The notes under the pieces were generated by a model. That model saw only the letters and a program-made list of their open reading frames with translations. It was not told the DNA's origin and did not search any database. From positions 682,001 through 746,000 of the forward strand of contig NZ_CP046883.1 in NCBI RefSeq assembly GCF_014262665.1: a DNA stretch of 64,000 nucleotides, read 5' to 3'. The position numbers and the translations under genes were made by a program. Source of the DNA: Corynebacterium anserum (lineage in GTDB: Bacteria; Actinomycetota; Actinomycetes; Mycobacteriales; Mycobacteriaceae). Below are positions 9,172 through 16,597 of this stretch, one piece after another (the stretch's first letter is position 1; every line of letters starts with the position of its first letter).

Positions 9172-11679
9172 TCAGAGACGAGGAGTCTCTCCCAGGCGTT
9201 CTCGCTCGGCCTTGATGACCTGGTGGATGAGTTGTGCTTCCGAGACGTCAAGGGCTTCTGGGTTGGAATCGGCGGTGACGGAGTCACGCGCGAAACGGTC
9301 AAACACCGCACGTTTATTAGCGAGCATGTCGACCAGACGTTCTTCCACTGAGTTCGGTGTGAGTAGGCGGTGAACTTCCACGGTGTTGATCTGGCCCATG
9401 CGGTGGGCCCGGGCGATAGCCTGTGCTTCCACGGCTGGGTTGAGCTGGGGTTCGATGAGAATGACTCGGTTGGCCGCCTGAATATTCAGCCCCTCGCTGG
9501 CTGCGGTGATCTGACAGACCAAAACGGCGCCGGCTTCTGCCGAACTAAAGGCATCCACTGCTTTCTGTCGCTCTTCGTGGTTGACACCGCCTGCGATTGG
9601 GCCGTATGCGCGGTCGTGGAGAACCATCATCAAGGTGTCTAACACAGACCGGAAATAGGTAAAGATGATGGTCTTACCAGCCTCGGCTCCGTCGCCGAGG
9701 ATCTCCAGCACGCGTTCCATTTTTGCGGATTCTTTGCCGGAGAATGCCTGGCGCATGTCCATGAAGTGCGCCCGTCGTACGGAATCTTCATATTTGTCCA
9801 CGTCACCGGGCTTCGGCTCCACCCACTCCTCGATTTCGACTACGGGCGGTAATTCGTCGAGGACATCTTGTTGATTCCGACGCAGATAGATTCCGGCGAT
9901 AGCTTTTTTAAAGCCCGAGGATTGACCACGAACGTTGTCCAATTTCTCGTTCATGGCGGGGTCGAGATACCCCAGTAGCACTTCGAATTCGCTGACTCGG
10001 TTTTCGAGGGGAGTGCCGGTGAGATACACAGCGTATTCAGCAGCTTCGGTGAGAGCTTTCACACCCTGCGACTGCTGAGAATGAGGGTTCTTGGCTCGGT
10101 GTGCTTCGTCCACCACCACGATGTCTACTTGAGGAATGTGTGCAGGTTCTAGGAGCCTATTTGCTCGCGTTTCAGGAAAGCCAGCGATAGCCACTCCTGC
10201 GTTGTGTTTCCACGCTTCGAGTGCTACGTCCTTATTGGGACCGTGAATCAGGTACGTGGGCAAGTCGGTGAATTTGGTGATTTCACGTTGCCAGTTGATG
10301 CGCAGCGAGGGAGGGCAAACCACCAGGGCATGTTTTTTCCTCTCTTCCTTGAGATGTGCCAGTACTGCGAGAGCTTGCATGGTCTTACCTAGACCCATTT
10401 CGTCACCAATGAGTGCTTTCTTTTGAGCTAGGACAAATTTGGCACCGAAAGCCTGGTATCCGCGCAGTGACGCGTGCAGTGTTCCCCTAAGGGTGATGTC
10501 TGCGATGTGCTCGGCGATGTCTTCTGGTACCTCGGTGCCAGCGCCAGAATCACCGTAGGCATGGAATTCTGCTGCGCGTACAGCGTAAAGACTCCACGCT
10601 TCCTCGCTATCGATGCGACGGTGCGGTCGTTGGAAGGTACCGGAGGTGATCAAGTCGTTGACTCCGGCGATAGCAACTGGCGTTCCAGGGTCAACCGGGG
10701 CGAGGATCAGTGGGTTGAGTGGAAGATCGCGGAGATTATCGCGGTAGGTTAGTAGGTTCGCTAGTGCCGTCACGTAAGGGGTGCAGGGTAGCTTGTCTTG
10801 GTAGTTAATCTGTGGAATCTGTGAGTTGATGACGTCTTGTGAGTAGGAACGAGCCGCGGCGATAGCTTGGTTGGCTGTCTTTTCCCCCACGCCGTCATAT
10901 GTCATGAGTTCCGAGGGAGACGCGGCCGCAATCTGTGGAAGTGTGAGATGTTTGAGCGGGCCTAAACGCACTCGTCCGTCAGTGATGTGATCTAGCACAG
11001 AAATATCCGTGCGCACCAGCTCCTCATGGGCTTGCTTTTCGCATAATGCGCGGGAGGCGCGTTGCACTTCAGCTTCCAACGCATGTTCGGTCGCGCGAGC
11101 GGCCTGGATGCTGCTGACAGCTTGGTTGTGTTGGTTAATCGTGTCGGCACTGATCCATTCGATTGGCCAACCAGTAAGGCGTACCAGGTCAGCTTCAATC
11201 TGTCCCTTAAGACTTCCGATGTGAAGCCCGATAAACTCGTTGTGATCCGTGGAGCCGAGTGCGGCGTCGATACCGGAAAGTATGGTGTGGATGCTCGAGA
11301 CATCGACGGATTGCATCCAAGCTAGTGCGCGTTCACCCTCGATAGGGCGGGAAGAAAATAGTTTGCGGAGGCCGCGATAAGAGGTTGTCTGGCGGGCTTC
11401 GTCTGCCAGTGCGTCGAATTGGTTGATGACGGGTAGGTCGATGTTCGCGAGATCATTGCGGAGGCTGCTGAAATCGATGTTGCGGAACTGCGCGACATAC
11501 GCGGCAGTGTCGGCTGTGGCGGGGAATGCGAAGACACGCGCGTCATCATCTGAGCCGATTGTCGGTGCGGTACCCCCAGCGCTGACTGTGTCGAGACGCC
11601 ATTGCGTGGCTTCTTTATGCTGAACAGCACTACGGACGTCGCTAATGAGGTGTTCAAGATAGGCTGGGTCGATGCTCAC
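9172..11679 (-). CDS. HhH-containing SNF2-family DNA helicase/translocase
   Basis: 835 residues. The N-terminal 400 residues are unique, with a helix-hairpin-helix motif (YDGVGEKTANQAI, about 261-273) that suggests DNA-structure binding. The SNF2 ATPase follows: Walker A DEMGLGKT (426-433), DEAH box (524-527), motif III LTGTPLENR, and C-terminal RAHRMGQ (motif VI). Such enzymes move along double-stranded DNA and remodel protein-DNA complexes. No methyltransferase, nuclease or other usual defence partner is next to it. The ATG lies directly before the A+T-rich stretch at 11.8-14.4 kb. Confidence 0.88.
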   Translation of the reverse strand: MSIDPAYLEHLISDVRSAVQHKEATQWRLDTVSAGGTAPTIGSDDDARVFAFPATADTAAYVAQFRNIDFSSLRNDLANIDLPVINQFDALADEARQTTSYRGLRKLFSSRPIEGERALAWMQSVDVSSIHTILSGIDAALGSTDHNEFIGLHIGSLKGQIEADLVRLTGWPIEWISADTINQHNQAVSSIQAARATEHALEAEVQRASRALCEKQAHEELVRTDISVLDHITDGRVRLGPLKHLTLPQIAAASPSELMTYDGVGEKTANQAIAAARSYSQDVINSQIPQINYQDKLPCTPYVTALANLLTYRDNLRDLPLNPLILAPVDPGTPVAIAGVNDLITSGTFQRPHRRIDSEEAWSLYAVRAAEFHAYGDSGAGTEVPEDIAEHIADITLRGTLHASLRGYQAFGAKFVLAQKKALIGDEMGLGKTMQALAVLAHLKEERKKHALVVCPPSLRINWQREITKFTDLPTYLIHGPNKDVALEAWKHNAGVAIAGFPETRANRLLEPAHIPQVDIVVVDEAHRAKNPHSQQSQGVKALTEAAEYAVYLTGTPLENRVSEFEVLLGYLDPAMNEKLDNVRGQSSGFKKAIAGIYLRRNQQDVLDELPPVVEIEEWVEPKPGDVDKYEDSVRRAHFMDMRQAFSGKESAKMERVLEILGDGAEAGKTIIFTYFRSVLDTLMMVLHDRAYGPIAGGVNHEERQKAVDAFSSAEAGAVLVCQITAASEGLNIQAANRVILIEPQLNPAVEAQAIARAHRMGQINTVEVHRLLTPNSVEERLVDMLANKRAVFDRFARDSVTADSNPEALDVSEAQLIHQVIKAERERLGETPRL

Positions 11680-11835
11680 GGGGTAATCCTAGCTTCTCTC
11701 AGGGCTGGAACTTGCGTACGGGAGAGCTCTGGGTTGCATGTTGTGAACGGGCATGGTGCGAGTGTTTTGGGAAGCGGATAATGAACTCTCACAGCTACAC
11801 CCGGTATTTGGCTGTGGAGTCAAAAGAGGCAAAAT

Positions 11836-12561
11836 TTAGGCGCTTTGCCAGCGCATACGGCCATCGGAGGCCGGAGCACACACCATTGGTTTACCTGTGC
11901 TACTGACTCCGGTGCCTCCATTGCAGAATGCGCCTGGGTGAACAGTCCGTCCACCCGCAGGGGCAGGTGGTGTGTATGCAGGAGCTGAGGGTGGGGTGTA
12001 TGCGGGAGCCGGAGACTGTGCAGGAGCGACGAATCCATGCTTCTCATTATTTTCTTTTTCCTGATAGCCAGGAGTATCTTCTTCGATTTCAGTGGTAACT
12101 GGAGCTGATTCAGCTTCTGAGGCGGAGCTCTCAGAGGACTTGGTAGGTGAAGATTCAACAGTCGAAGTTTCCGACTCTTCTACTAGTGGTTCATCGGTTA
12201 CAGGAGACGGATGTGAGTTTTGAGGTTCCGAGAGGGTGGAAAATACACCGACAAAGAACAGGCCAACGCTGATCATGGTGATAACTCCCCAGTGCTTTTT
12301 CGTTGGTGGTTTTGATGGACTGATCTGATCAGCTTTTTCGCGAATGAAGAACCAGATTGAAGGGAGAAGAAAAGCAGCTGCGAGGAAATAAAAAGACTTA
12401 CTTTCATCAGAAGCTGAGCCACCAAGGAGGATGAATAAACCGATGATGATGCTTACTGAGGCCAGTATTGTTTTCCACCATGCTGTCTTTGTCCTACGTG
12501 GAGGCCTGTTTTGCGTTGGTGATTCGTTTTTAGCTGAAGGTGTGAGGTAGGGGTTGGTCAT
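11836..12561 (-). CDS. A+T-rich membrane protein with C-terminal Cys-containing motif
   Basis: 241 residues with three hydrophobic segments (about 31-49, 58-72 and 91-107), then a long Ser/Glu/Pro-rich linker, two APAYTPP repeats, and a compact C-terminal module. The module reads F-C-N-G-G-T-G, then K-P-M-V-C, then DGRMRWQSA. That Cys-Cys module recurs at the ends of many actinobacterial surface proteins; its function is unknown to me. The ribosome binding site GAGGA lies 7 nt before ATG. Codon use is more A+T-rich than the core genes. The layout suggests a membrane-anchored protein with an external C-terminus. Confidence 0.78.
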   Translation of the reverse strand: MTNPYLTPSAKNESPTQNRPPRRTKTAWWKTILASVSIIIGLFILLGGSASDESKSFYFLAAAFLLPSIWFFIREKADQISPSKPPTKKHWGVITMISVGLFFVGVFSTLSEPQNSHPSPVTDEPLVEESETSTVESSPTKSSESSASEAESAPVTTEIEEDTPGYQEKENNEKHGFVAPAQSPAPAYTPPSAPAYTPPAPAGGRTVHPGAFCNGGTGVSSTGKPMVCAPASDGRMRWQSA

Positions 12562-12873
12562 AGATAGTCCTCTATTTTATGTCGTGAGTAGGGGTATCTT
12601 GCGCAATTGTTTAATCGACACCAAGGTTTTGGTAAAGATTCATGCGCGCATTTTTAATTCGATCTCTGTCGCATTTTGAGTTTTCATACAAGGTCGTGAA
12701 TCTGGTCGATTCCGCTGTTGAAGTGAGGCGTAGCTTAGCGTATGGGTTAGAGCAGATGAGTTTGTAATTCGATACGCTTGTTCCGTTCCGGGTCCTGAAT
12801 GATCATAGTTTGGGATGGAATACTTCATTTTGTATGTCATTCTCGGCATATGTGGAGCGGCTGACGGAAGAGG
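12562..12873. other. Intergenic 312 bp, no gene recognised
   Basis: An A+T-rich gap between two minus-strand genes. It should contain the promoter of the membrane protein gene (TAAAAT about 20 nt before its ATG on the minus strand). No convincing open frame, tRNA or strong terminator is seen. Confidence 0.5.
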
Positions 12874-13413
12874 TTAGTCTGGGTAACTCTCGCAACCCAC
12901 ACCGTCGCCGTCGCTGTCGTGATCGGGTATGTAAAGCCCGTCGCCCGCGTGTGTTTTGTGTCCGATTTGAGCACAGGTTAAGACCTTTCCTGAAGTATGT
13001 TCAGGTACAGGCTGATCAGTCATCATTTGGTTGGCGCATTGCTGTGTCCATCCGCTAGAGCCATCGGTGAAGAATGTTGTTCCAGCTTCATGCAGAGCAG
13101 GGTCGCCACACGATGCTATAGTCTTGTTCATTTTGGATGGTGTTGCCTGTCCCGGTGCTTCGGTAAAACCGGTTGGGGATGTCGATGCGGGGTCATCGGC
13201 ACGTGAGACAGATGTGGACTCCGCGGTTTGCCTCAAGGTGGGGTTTGGGTGGGCCTTGGAGCTAGATGGTTGTGATGAGGATGCGGTAGTAGGCAGTGCG
13301 GATGTGTCGCTCTTGGGTGCGGCGGTGTTGGCAGAGTTGCAAGCGGTGGCGAATGGAATAGCGACGAACACTGCGATGATAAGAGTGCGCCTAGCAGTAC
13401 GTGTGATGAACAT
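12874..13413 (-). CDS. Lipoprotein with Excalibur calcium-binding motif
   Basis: 179-residue putative lipoprotein. The signal sequence ends in a lipobox-like FATAC with acceptor C25. A Ser/Thr/Pro-rich spacer follows, then a Cys-containing region (CGDPALHEAG, WTQQCANQMM). The C-terminus carries an Excalibur motif, DSDGDGVGCE (166-175), of the DxDxDGxxCE type, which typically binds calcium in extracellular proteins. A purine-rich ribosome binding site (GAGGAAGAAG) lies just before the ATG. It forms a pair with the A+T-rich membrane protein next to it; both look like cell-surface accessory genes. Confidence 0.82.
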   Translation of the reverse strand: MFITRTARRTLIIAVFVAIPFATACNSANTAAPKSDTSALPTTASSSQPSSSKAHPNPTLRQTAESTSVSRADDPASTSPTGFTEAPGQATPSKMNKTIASCGDPALHEAGTTFFTDGSSGWTQQCANQMMTDQPVPEHTSGKVLTCAQIGHKTHAGDGLYIPDHDSDGDGVGCESYPD

Positions 13414-13452
13414 GCTTCTTCCTCAGCAATGGCTAAGTTATAATTTTATTTT

Positions 13453-13469
13453 GCATAAAAAATTTATGC
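13453..13469. repeat. Inverted repeat upstream of lipoprotein gene
   Basis: GCATAAA-AAA-TTTATGC is a perfect 7-bp dyad with a 3-nt centre, about 40 bp upstream of the lipoprotein start. It could be an operator or part of the promoter. The binding protein is unknown. Confidence 0.4.
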
Positions 13470-13584
13470 TTGCGGAAAGTATAACTGTGCGTGGGGGTTT
13501 TGCATATTGCGGTCGTAGAGCCGGGATTTGTGGTATCGAGTTGTCTGTTTACTCGCTGCGAGCTTAGCCCTAGTTATGGCTGAT

Positions 13585-13636
13585 TGGGGGGTGATCGTCG
13601 ATATGAATGAGTAGGTAGGCCCCCAGTTTTATTATT
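13585..13636 (+). terminator. Possible Rho-independent terminator
   Basis: TGGGGG (13585-13590) pairs with CCCCCA (13620-13625) and is followed by GTTTTATTATT. The loop is long (29 nt), so the call is weak, and no plus-strand gene ends here. Confidence 0.35.
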
Positions 13637-14109
13637 AATCAATGAGTGGAGTTGCTTCAAATAACCACTCAAAAGCTAGGGAAATAGTTCGTTATGATAT
13701 TAACCACGATTCTGGAACAGAAAATAAATATCTTCCTATTTCATTGGAGTTATCGCTTCTTTTTTGAAGCGTCTACTGTTCGTCGCAATTCAGTAGTTTT
13801 CGTTTTATCTCAGTTACGGCCTAAAGATCGGAGTGAGTATTCTTATGCTGGGGTGAGAGGTTTAAGATTTGTTTTGCGTCAACCCTCTAGAAATTTGCGG
13901 TGAGATAGTTCGTCGTGCCGATTAGCTTTGGCTAGGCAATGGCTTATATAGATCAGTACGCGACACTGAGCTTTCCTTTCGTATAGCGTGGGGAATAGGA
14001 TACGAGGTAGGTAACCCGCTTACGCTCTTTCGGAGATGAGAGAGATGGTGGCGATCATGATATCACTTCCTAGATTTATTTGCCTTTTCATAAGGTTAGT
14101 TCGAAGCGG

Positions 14110-14259
14110 TTAGCTTTGGGGTTGAAAGTCGTCGGGATTATTTCTGACGATGTATTCCCAGTGAACACGTGAGGTAATTTGTTGGAGAACCTGGCGAATA
14201 GTGAGCGGGAGTGCTGGCTCTTCGTGTTGTAGTCGTCGCAATCGGCGGGCAGAAGATGC
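14110..14259 (-). pseudogene. Orphan coding fragment without start codon
   Basis: One minus-strand frame reads as about 49 protein-like residues ending in a TAA at 14110-14112, including LPLTIRQVLQQITSRVHWEY and IVRNNPDDFQPQS. No ATG or GTG precedes it in frame; the only candidate is a TTG at 14241 without a ribosome binding site. It looks like the 3' end of a decayed gene. The family is not recognised. Confidence 0.35.
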
Positions 14260-14305
14260 GAAAGGACTGAAAGGAAAAAGGTACCGGAGAGGAAAACAAA
14301 AATAA

Positions 14306-14345
14306 CCCCGGGCGCTGGATAGCCAAATTATCCAGCCCCACGGGG
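14306..14345 (-). terminator. Long hairpin with T-rich tail on minus strand
   Basis: GCTGGATA (14313-14320) and TATCCAGC form a perfect 8-bp stem around GCCAAAT, extended by CCCC/GGGG at the outer ends. On the minus strand it is followed by TTATTTTTGTTTT, as in an intrinsic terminator. On the plus strand it would lie in the 5' leader of the small gene at 14377. Confidence 0.55.
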
Positions 14346-14376
14346 CTACCTCCCAAGACTACATGAAAGAAAAACC

Positions 14377-14550
14377 ATGAGAATTCTGAGCTATTGGCCG
14401 TACATCGTCTACCTCCTCAGCGGCCTGCTATTCATCGCCGCGGGATCCCATCCGGCATGGATGCTCGTACCGCTGACATGCGCCTGCATTGGAGGATCAG
14501 TCGAGCGATCTCGTGTGGAGTCCGCAAAAATCCCGGAAGAAGTTCCGTAG
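14377..14550 (+). CDS. Small 57-residue membrane protein
   Basis: A short frame starting MRILSYWPYIVYLLSGLLFI. It encodes two hydrophobic segments (about 5-22 and 26-41) and a charged tail (ERSRVESAKIPEEVP). The ATG overlaps the stop of a five-codon frame (MKEKP, 14363-14380) in an ATGA arrangement, which could couple translation. The ribosome binding site is weak (GAAAG). A strong hairpin precedes it and another (14620-14651) follows. The function is unknown; size and context resemble small accessory or prophage-type membrane proteins. Confidence 0.5.
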   Translation: MRILSYWPYIVYLLSGLLFIAAGSHPAWMLVPLTCACIGGSVERSRVESAKIPEEVP

Positions 14551-14958
14551 CAACCGGAATTACCGGAACCATCGGAATGACCGGAAAGAATCATTAGCCA
14601 CCTGACCTGCACAAACGCCAAACCCCCACGTCGCGAGGACAATGGGGGTTTAGCGCTGACGTTTCAAGAGGAGAAATGACCGTTCGTGAATTGCATCCTT
14701 TCTGTTGACCAGTGAGACCTACAGTAGGGCTTGATTATTAAGGGAAGCTGTGGGAGCTCTGACAGGTCGTTACGCATTGCTTCAGTGCTTCATTAACGGT
14801 CTTCCCCGGCGTGGGAGGGGGTGTCGTGTCAAAGAATGGAGAGGGGTGGCGTCGTATAAAAATAGAAATATCCTCCTGCAAACGGTGACGGAGAGCACTG
14901 TGCCCCACTAGGCTAGGCGGAGGACACAGAAGAAATCCCGATTATTGAGGAGAACATA
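14551..14958. other. Intergenic 408 bp with one hairpin
   Basis: It contains the hairpin at 14620-14651 and presumably the promoter of the 3-hydroxyacyl-CoA dehydrogenase gene. TATAAA near 14857 is a possible -10 element. No gene is seen. Confidence 0.5.
14620..14651. terminator. Strong hairpin, possible bidirectional terminator
   Basis: AAACCCCCA (14620-14628) pairs perfectly with TGGGGGTTT (14643-14651) across a 14-nt loop. The T tract is only three bases, so it may be a Rho-assisted or bidirectional terminator for the small gene upstream. Confidence 0.6.
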
Positions 14959-15813
14959 ATGGTTCAGCGCGTAGGTGTTATCGGTGCGGGCCTGATGGGT
15001 GCCGGCATTGCAGAAGTTGCCGCCAAGGCGGGCAGTGACGTCTTGGTATGGGAGGCCAAGCAGGAATTCGCCGACGCCGGCAAGGCTCGCCTGGAGAAGT
15101 CTTTGAGTAAGGCTGTTGAGCGCGGAAAGTTGTCGGAAGAGGATCGCGACGCAGCGCTAGGGCGCCTGACTTTCACTACCGAACTCAAGGATTTCGCCGA
15201 CCGTGAGATCGTCATTGAAGCCATCATCGAAAATGAGGATGTGAAGAAGGACGTTTTCCGTCAGCTGGATGAGATCGTTGAGGATCCGAAGGCGGCACTG
15301 TGCTCCAACACATCTTCCCTGCCAATCCAAACCATCGCCTCCGCAACCAAGAATCCGGGTCGAGTGCTTGGTCTGCACTTCTTTAACCCAGTGCCAGTCT
15401 TGCCACTGGTAGAGGTTATTCCAGCTCTGACCTCTGACGAAGAGGTTGTGGAGCGTGCTCAGACCTACGCAACCGAGGTACTCGGCAAGAAGGCTGTACG
15501 GGCGAAGGATCGCTCCGGCTTTATCGTTAACTTCCTGCTGGTGCCTTACATGCTTTCCGCTGTGCGCATGGTGGAACAGGGCGTTGCTACTGCTGAAGAC
15601 ATCGACACCGGCATGAAGCTCGGTGCTGCTCACCCAATGGGTCCGCTGACACTTGCTGACATGGTTGGCCTTGACACCTGTGCTTTTATCGCCGATGTGA
15701 TGTATAAGGAGTACGGCGATCCTTCCTACTCCTGCCCTCCATTGCTACGTCGTATGGTCACTGCGGGGCACCTTGGCCGCAAGTCCGGCAAGGGTTTCTA
15801 CGATTACTCCTAG
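14959..15813 (+). CDS. fadB2: 3-hydroxybutyryl-CoA dehydrogenase
   Basis: 284-residue NAD(P)-dependent L-3-hydroxyacyl-CoA dehydrogenase that interconverts 3-hydroxybutyryl-CoA and acetoacetyl-CoA in fatty-acid metabolism. The N-terminal Rossmann motif is GAGLMGAGIAEVAAKAG (from about residue 9). The catalytic dyad region is present (CSNTSSLPI and LHFFNPVPVLPLVEVI), followed by the C-terminal helical domain (DRSGFIVNFLLVPYML, AHPMGPLTLADMVGLD) and the typical end GRKSGKGFYDY. The length is normal for the single-function enzyme. GAGGAG precedes the ATG. The symbol follows mycobacterial usage and is by similarity. Confidence 0.93.
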   Translation: MVQRVGVIGAGLMGAGIAEVAAKAGSDVLVWEAKQEFADAGKARLEKSLSKAVERGKLSEEDRDAALGRLTFTTELKDFADREIVIEAIIENEDVKKDVFRQLDEIVEDPKAALCSNTSSLPIQTIASATKNPGRVLGLHFFNPVPVLPLVEVIPALTSDEEVVERAQTYATEVLGKKAVRAKDRSGFIVNFLLVPYMLSAVRMVEQGVATAEDIDTGMKLGAAHPMGPLTLADMVGLDTCAFIADVMYKEYGDPSYSCPPLLRRMVTAGHLGRKSGKGFYDYS

Positions 15814-16117
15814 CCTTTTGCTGCCGTAAATCCTTGCTCGTTGCGCGTCACCCGTGAAGGGCGTCGCGCCTACTAGGAGCTTTGATCATGGGGTTTACCA
15901 GGGGATGTGATGCAGGATGGTGGTTTTCACTCGCTGGTGTTTGTAACGGGTCAGCAACGGCTTGACAACGGGTTCACAACGCCATTCGTAAAGTAGCCTG
16001 TGAAAAATCCCTTCTGTGCTCCCCACGGCGACCAGCTGAGAAATTTTTCCGTAAGGTCGGATATGTCGGCACCTGCGAAAGACGCATGGTCCATTAACAA
16101 AGACTAAGGAGACGCGT
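15814..16117. other. Intergenic 304 bp upstream of csbD
   Basis: No gene is seen. It should hold the stress promoter of the CsbD-like gene. An AAGGAG ribosome binding site lies at its 3' end. Confidence 0.45.
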
Positions 16118-16321
16118 ATGTCTACCGATGAACTGAAGAACAAGGCAGAGAACCTGGGCGGCAAGGCTAAGGAAGGTCTTGGCGAGGCTACTGGCAACGA
16201 TTCTCTCAAGGACGAAGGCCGCGCTGACCAGACCAAGGCTGGTATCAAGGAGAAGGCTAACGAAGCAAAGAACAAGATTGCTGACGCAGCCAACAAGCTC
16301 ATTGGCGACGCCGGCGAGTAA
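16118..16321 (+). CDS. CsbD-family stress-response protein
   Basis: 67-residue hydrophilic, Lys/Ala/Glu-rich protein of the CsbD family (KNKAENLGGKAKEGLGEATG, then DQTKAGIKEKANEAKNKI). Members are small helical bundle-like proteins, strongly induced by general stress in Gram-positive bacteria; the molecular role is unknown. AAGGAG lies 7 nt before the ATG. A hairpin (16340-16364) and a T-tailed terminator (16427-16476) follow, so it is probably transcribed alone. Confidence 0.92.
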   Translation: MSTDELKNKAENLGGKAKEGLGEATGNDSLKDEGRADQTKAGIKEKANEAKNKIADAANKLIGDAGE

Positions 16322-16339
16322 GCCTGCTGCCAAAACTCC

Positions 16340-16364
16340 AGCGGGGGCGCAGCCGTTCCCCGCT
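16340..16364 (+). terminator. Hairpin after csbD-like gene
   Basis: AGCGGGG (16340-16346) pairs with CCCCGCT (16358-16364), 18 nt after the stop codon. No T tract follows. Confidence 0.5.
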
Positions 16365-16426
16365 AAACTGTGAAGCGTGAACAATGTGAATGAAGCGCTA
16401 AGAAAAAGCGCATAATGCGCCGATAG

Positions 16427-16476
16427 TCGGGCTCCTGCTCCATCTCATGATTGGGTGGAACAAGAGCCCGATTTTT
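16427..16476 (+). terminator. Rho-independent terminator
   Basis: TCGGGCTC (16427-16434) pairs with GAGCCCGA (16464-16471) and is followed at once by TTTTT. It ends plus-strand transcription ahead of the convergent aminotransferase gene. Confidence 0.7.
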
Positions 16477-16597
16477 AATGTGCTGATGGGGCTGTGTTGA
16501 CGTGGCTCGACGGTGACATGACCCCTCAGTCCCGAAAGAGACCTCGGTGAGAAGGCGCCATGATGGACGAGGGGCAGAGTACTCCGCTTGTCGAGGG

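Larger units (their letters stand above)
13414..14376. other. Nearly gene-free 963-bp stretch
   Basis: No intact gene can be supported on either strand. It contains an inverted repeat just upstream of the lipoprotein gene (13453-13469), a terminator-like hairpin (13585-13636), an orphan coding fragment on the minus strand (14110-14259) and a long hairpin (14306-14345). Base composition is more A+T-rich than the housekeeping block. Confidence 0.6.

Noticed and set aside
13694..13903. 69-residue plus-strand reading frame
   Set aside because: No ribosome binding site, unlikely composition (Phe/Arg/Ser-rich without pattern) and no neighbour support.
9172..14550. Defence island around the SNF2 helicase
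   Set aside because: No restriction, methylase, nuclease, toxin-antitoxin or signalling gene is next to it; only surface proteins and gene-poor DNA.
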